Shown: one piece after another, positions 61,801 to 64,000 of the stretch
How the letters are laid out: each line of letters opens with the position of its first letter
Numbering within the stretch: the stretch's first letter is position 1
NCBI RefSeq assembly: GCF_014058705.1
Contig: NZ_CP059692.1
Coordinates: 3,274,001 to 3,338,000 of the forward strand
Direction: 5' to 3'
From: Aureimonas mangrovi
GTDB lineage: Bacteria; Pseudomonadota; Alphaproteobacteria; Rhizobiales; Rhizobiaceae
Length of the DNA: 64,000 nt
Notes under the pieces: model-generated
Database searches by the model: none
What the model saw: the letters and a program-made list of their open reading frames with translations, nothing else
What the model was told of the DNA's origin: nothing
Translations under genes and position numbers: made by a program

Positions 61801-62344
61801 CCTTGCGGATCGCGCGCATGCCGCGCCCGCCGCCGCCCCAGGAGGCCTTCAGCATCACCGGATAGCCGATCGTCTCGGCCATCCGCGCGACCTCGTCCAG
61901 GTCGTCTGGCAGAGGCTCGGTCGCGGGAACGACCGGCACGCCGAGCTCGATGGCGAGATTGCGCGCCGCCACCTTGTTGCCGAGCTTTCGCATCGTCTGC
62001 GCGGTCGGGCCTATGAAGGTGATGCCGGCGCCGGCACAGGCATCGGCGAATTCCGGGCTTTCCGACAAGAGGCCGTAGCCGGGATGGATCGCGTCGGCGC
62101 CGGAGAGCTTCGCGACGCGGATCACCTCCTCGATCGAGAGATAGCTCTCGATCGGACCTAGATCCCTGGCCAGATGCGGACCACGCCCGACCTGCCAGCT
62201 CTCATCCGCCTTGAAGCGGTGCAGCGCGTACTTGTCCTCCTCGGCCCAGATCGCGACGGTCTTCAGACCGAGCTCATTTGCGGCCCGAAAAACGCGGATC
62301 GCGATCTCGGAACGGTTGGCGACAAGGATCTTGCGGATCGGCAT
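58886..62344 (-). CDS. pyc: Pyruvate carboxylase
   Basis: The 1152-residue protein is full-length. Biotin carboxylase spans ~1-450 ([57 protein letters not shown]), carboxyltransferase ~530-830 ([42 protein letters not shown]), PYC/OADA ~860-1060, and biotinyl ~1080-1152 with the target Lys in SIEAMKMEA. It makes oxaloacetate from pyruvate and bicarbonate. The start at 62344 begins [11 protein letters not shown]. Confidence 0.97.
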   Translation of the reverse strand: [1152 protein letters not shown]

Positions 62345-62435
62345 GCTCAGCTCTCCCCCATGCATGGCGGGGAGAACTATATCCCGACGCAGAACTTGTG
62401 CAATGCAACAAGCAGAGCGGCGCCAAGGTGGATTG

Positions 62436-64000
62436 CTAGAGCTGGAACGCCTTGAGGAGAGCCACCGGCAACGGATCGAGAAGATCGGCAAGCGCAAGCG
62501 AATCGCCTGCCTCGAACCATCCGTCGATGCTCAGCGCATCCTCGTATCGCCGCCCCGCAAGGTCTGCCGGCAGGCGCACCGCAGTGTCTCCCCAACGCGC
62601 GCCGACCGTACCGAGAGCGTCCGATCCCTCGAGGAGAGCCAGCGTCATCCGCGGCACCACGACGATGGCCGCGCGTCCCGCGTCGTCCGTGCGGGCGAAG
62701 GCGACCACATGGTCCGCGAGCTTGCCTTCGACGGCGAGCGGGCGATAGGCGCCCTTGGTGAAGAGATCCGGCGCAGCGGCACGGGCATGGAGGCCGGCCG
62801 CCGTCAGCTTCGCCTTCACGCGTCCGTCGCGCCAGCTCGCCAACGCCTCGGCCGGGGTCTGGCCGTCATCCATCGCCGCGACGCGCTCGCCGAAGTCGAA
62901 CTTGCGGCGGTTGTCGGGATCCACGAGCGAAAGATCGTAGAACTCGGTGCCCTGGTAGATGTCGGGCACCCCCGGACAGGTGAGCTTGAGAAGCGTCTGC
63001 GACAGAGAATTGAGCGCGCCGGCCGCGACGAAGGGCTGGCAGTCGCGCCAGAAGGAGGCGAGCCAATCGCCGCTTTCGTTCGCGTCGAGAGCAGCCTCGA
63101 CGAACTGCCGCAATCCCTCCTCGTAAGGCGCGTTGGGCGCCGTCCACGTGGTGAAGCGCTTGGCCTCGCGCACGGCCTTCTCCATGAAGGCGGTCAGGCG
63201 TACGGAAATTGCCGCGCGCGCATCGGCGTCGGCCGGATCGAAATCGGCCGGCAACACACCGAGGAGCGACTGGTAGAAGCCCCATTCGGTCGCAGGATCC
63301 GGTGCCGGCAGGCCCGTCGGGTGAACGCCACGGAAGGGCTCAAGCGCGGCCTTCGCAGCGTCGACGATCTCCGTCCAGCGTTCGGGCGCTTCGCTCAGGG
63401 TGTAGAGGCGCGCGCGCGCATCCTCGCCGCGCTTGGTGTCGTGCGTCGAACTCGCCATCAAGCCGAGCGGCTGGTCCTGAAGTCGGATCGCCATCGCTTC
63501 GTGAAACGCGTCGGCATCAAGGCCATAGTGATCGGGCTCGCCACCCACCTCGTTCAGCGCGATCAGGCGGTTGTAGCGATAGAAGACCGTGTCCTCGACG
63601 GCCTTCGCCATCACCGCGCCGGTCGTCTGCTGGAAACGGCGAGAGAAGTCGAGCGCGCCCGTGACGTCGCGTCCGTCCTCGAAATCGAGCTTCAGGAGCC
63701 GCCCCACGAAGGCCACCGGCTCGTCGGCCTCGACGCCACGCCGCGACTGGGCGAGTTCGACGGCGTCGTCGATGATCTCGATGTCCTTCGAGGGCACGCC
63801 GTCGATGCCGACATAGGTGCGGTAGACCGGCAGCGCGGCGGCGACCTCGACGATGGACTGCGCCATCGCGTCACGGCCGAAGTCGCGCGTCGCCAGCCCG
63901 TGCGCCGCGACGCCGAGCGCGAGGTCGGTGAGGACCGCGAGTTCGCCGGCGAGGTTGTGCGACAGGATATGCCGCTTCTGCCCGGCGATCATCTCGCGCA
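62436..64000 (-). CDS. treY: Maltooligosyl trehalose synthase, C-terminal part (runs off right edge)
   Basis: The frame is open to the right end of the window, so the start lies outside. The visible ~520 residues are the C-terminal part of TreY: SHNLAGELAVLTDLALGVAAHGLATRDF, FPVYRTYVG-like LPVYRTYVGIDG, NRLIALNEVGGEPDHYG, MASSTHDTKRGEDARARL, and TCPGVPDIYQGTEFYDLSLVDPDNRR. TreY turns the reducing end of maltodextrins into a trehalose unit, later released by TreZ. This matches a stress-adapted lifestyle; only the C-terminal part can be judged. Confidence 0.93.
   Translation of the reverse strand, partial: REMIAGQKRHILSHNLAGELAVLTDLALGVAAHGLATRDFGRDAMAQSIVEVAAALPVYRTYVGIDGVPSKDIEIIDDAVELAQSRRGVEADEPVAFVGRLLKLDFEDGRDVTGALDFSRRFQQTTGAVMAKAVEDTVFYRYNRLIALNEVGGEPDHYGLDADAFHEAMAIRLQDQPLGLMASSTHDTKRGEDARARLYTLSEAPERWTEIVDAAKAALEPFRGVHPTGLPAPDPATEWGFYQSLLGVLPADFDPADADARAAISVRLTAFMEKAVREAKRFTTWTAPNAPYEEGLRQFVEAALDANESGDWLASFWRDCQPFVAAGALNSLSQTLLKLTCPGVPDIYQGTEFYDLSLVDPDNRRKFDFGERVAAMDDGQTPAEALASWRDGRVKAKLTAAGLHARAAAPDLFTKGAYRPLAVEGKLADHVVAFARTDDAGRAAIVVVPRMTLALLEGSDALGTVGARWGDTAVRLPADLAGRRYEDALSIDGWFEAGDSLALADLLDPLPVALLKAFQL

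Overview
The window is high-GC chromosomal DNA of an alphaproteobacterium, most likely of the Hyphomicrobiales (Rhizobiales). The inference rests on gene content: an RpoH2-type sigma factor, CarD, FdxA, an S4 protein and a SUV3-like helicase in one co-oriented block; phaA/phaB next to phaR; rpmF next to mtgA; DUF992 and DUF3309 proteins; an HWE-family histidine kinase; and promoters of the GGAAC-N18/19-TT type read by the alphaproteobacterial general-stress sigma factor EcfG/RpoE2. No species is claimed.

Layout. 0-10 kb: the end of glpD, an AEC transporter, then a divergent catabolic locus: a GntR/FCD regulator and an NTF2-like protein on the minus strand, facing a polyamine-type ABC importer, a hydantoin racemase, a GNAT acetyltransferase and a CodA-like amidohydrolase on the plus strand. 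It looks like uptake and breakdown of a cyclic ureide or hydantoin-like compound. 10-17.5 kb: a metallophosphoesterase/glycosyltransferase pair, an oxidoreductase/sugar-isomerase pair, a secreted DUF992 protein, and a divergent ampC-ampR pair. 17.6-27.4 kb: an alcohol dehydrogenase, an HWE kinase with a single-domain response regulator, then a stress cluster (PRC-barrel protein, YihY membrane protein, zinc dehydrogenase, Mn-catalase, ferritin-like protein) in which most transcription units have an EcfG-like promoter.

27.4-29.1 kb is a scar region: a decayed IS481-family transposase, an orphan FkbM-type methyltransferase and a truncated phage-lysin-like fragment. 29.2-39.3 kb is a catabolic island-like block: a type-2 malate/lactate dehydrogenase, a GntR regulator, an enolase-superfamily enzyme, a TctCBA tripartite tricarboxylate transporter, an L-2-hydroxyglutarate oxidase-like enzyme, an RraA-type aldolase, a degenerate SDR and a LysR regulator. 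It is followed by an AT-rich stretch and tRNA-Arg(CCT).

39.5-64 kb is mostly housekeeping: thiN, an M48 lipoprotein protease, rpoH2, carD, fdxA, an S4 protein, the helicase, a PepSY protein, phaB-phaA and phaR, rpmF, mtgA, a prenyl diphosphate synthase, a RibD-like reductase, a BASS transporter, a lytic transglycosylase, ispG, two very small membrane proteins, pyruvate carboxylase, and treY running off the right edge. EcfG-like promoters also sit in front of rpoH2, the PepSY gene and the DUF3309 gene, so the stress regulon extends beyond the 21-27 kb cluster.
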